This document shows positions 4,520 to 5,081 of a DNA stretch of 5,081 nt, in pieces. Location: the NCBI GenBank assembly GCA_017504325.1, contig JAFVRL010000397.1:1-5081 (forward strand). The letters run 5' to 3'. The position numbers and the translations under genes were made by a program. Origin of the DNA: Lentisphaeria bacterium. GTDB lineage: Bacteria; Verrucomicrobiota; Lentisphaeria; Victivallales; UBA1829. Numbering within the stretch: position 1 is the stretch's first letter; each line of letters starts with the position of its first letter. The notes under the pieces are model-generated. The model made no database searches, was not told the DNA's origin, and saw nothing but the letters and a program-made list of their open reading frames with translations.

Positions 4520-5081
4520 AAATGAATCCAATTTCTTTTTGACAGTCTTTTCTGCTTTTTCCACCGCTTCCTGCTCTGTCATATCTGACAGTTTTTTCCC
4601 GTCTATGGTAATATATTTTCCATACTGCTGCTGCAAATTTTTCACGCCGGATGTCAATAATAATTTTTTATTTGCATTCCATCCTTCCTTCAATGATCTT
4701 TTTTGATCCACTTCCGGCTGCTGTAATGTACCTCCCTTGAAATATACCGGAACAAAAAGCTCGAGAATATGGTTTTTCATTTCAAGCGCAAAGATCCTGC
4801 CCCGGGAGAGACGGATCATACCCTGCAACAGGCATTTTTCCATGATGTTTCCGGAAAGATCACATTTCCTTATGGTACACAGCCCGTCTTTCATTTGAAG
4901 GAGAATATCCCCGGAATAGATGATGACCGGTGTTTTCCCGGAAAAAACATTTTGCAGAAGACTGACTTTCTTCTGATATTTTTCCAATTTCTGTAATTTG
5001 GCTTCCTGTTGTTTTGCCGGAATACCTGTGACGGAATTTTTCTCCAAAGTATTTTTTTCTGCTGTAATAAAATTCTGCAGC
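4475..5081 (-). CDS. Hypothetical protein, N-terminus beyond the window edge, lysine-rich C-terminus
   Basis: The - strand frame is open from the right edge to the TGA at 4477-4475, about 201 residues. A TTG at 5047 is not needed as a start because the frame continues to the edge (LQNFITAEKNTLEKNS), so the real start is probably outside. I do not recognise the family. Visible order: a charged helical, coiled-coil-like segment (AKQQEAKLQKLEKYQKKVSLL, around residues 22-42), a predicted beta-rich middle (VIIYSGDILLQMKDGLCTI, then GRIFALEMKNHILELFVPVYF, to about 115), a helical charged part (MTEQEAVEKAEKTVKKKLDSFLWRL), and the tail RKKKKKKEK. The tail contains an A8 run on the coding strand, a possible slippage site that would only alter the last residues. 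No signal peptide or membrane segment is in the visible part. The next gene on the strand, guaA, lies 506 bp further on with its own promoter, so they are probably not co-transcribed. Coding status is likely, function unknown. Confidence 0.65.
   Translation of the reverse strand, partial: LQNFITAEKNTLEKNSVTGIPAKQQEAKLQKLEKYQKKVSLLQNVFSGKTPVIIYSGDILLQMKDGLCTIRKCDLSGNIMEKCLLQGMIRLSRGRIFALEMKNHILELFVPVYFKGGTLQQPEVDQKRSLKEGWNANKKLLLTSGVKNLQQQYGKYITIDGKKLSDMTEQEAVEKAEKTVKKKLDSFLWRLERKKKKKKEK

Overview
This looks like bacterial chromosomal DNA of moderate G+C. The genes are compact with good Shine-Dalgarno sites, the spacers are A/T-rich, and the intrinsic terminators have long U-tracts. Together with the AraC and Gfo/Idh/MocA sugar-type genes this fits an anaerobic or gut-type bacterium, for instance a Firmicutes-like lineage. 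The sequence alone does not fix the taxon.

Left part (1-2823): a small carbohydrate-type cluster. An SDR dehydrogenase enters from the left edge on the + strand, with its NAD-binding glycine motif at the extreme 5' end of the window. Facing it is an AraC-family regulator on the - strand (746-1594). From a 140-bp intergenic region a Gfo/Idh/MocA-family dehydrogenase (1735-2823) diverges on the + strand. That intergenic region holds two nearly identical 14-bp direct repeats exactly 21 bp apart, plus a weaker third copy. This is the layout expected of an AraC-family operator, sitting between overlapping divergent promoters. The simplest reading is that the regulator senses a sugar, polyol or sugar acid and controls the neighbouring NAD-dependent dehydrogenases. 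The substrate cannot be read from the sequence.

Middle (2824-2987): a convergent gene end with two consecutive perfect stem-loops. One is a strong bidirectional terminator.

Right part (2988-5081): a - strand gene for the ATP-pyrophosphatase and dimerisation part of GMP synthase, with no glutamine amidotransferase domain fused or next to it. It has its own promoter and a strong ribosome binding site. A 506-bp gap (3969-4474) follows. It holds a GC-rich hairpin island that could terminate - strand transcription, a palindrome framed by perfect 8-bp direct repeats, and a doubtful small + strand ORF behind a purine-rich Shine-Dalgarno-like tract. The window ends inside an unrecognised lysine-rich - strand protein that runs off the right edge.

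No mobile element, CRISPR array, tRNA or rRNA was seen, and I found no convincing novel multi-gene system. The most useful leads are the AraC operator architecture, the stand-alone GMP synthase subunit and the structured gap at 4113-4260.
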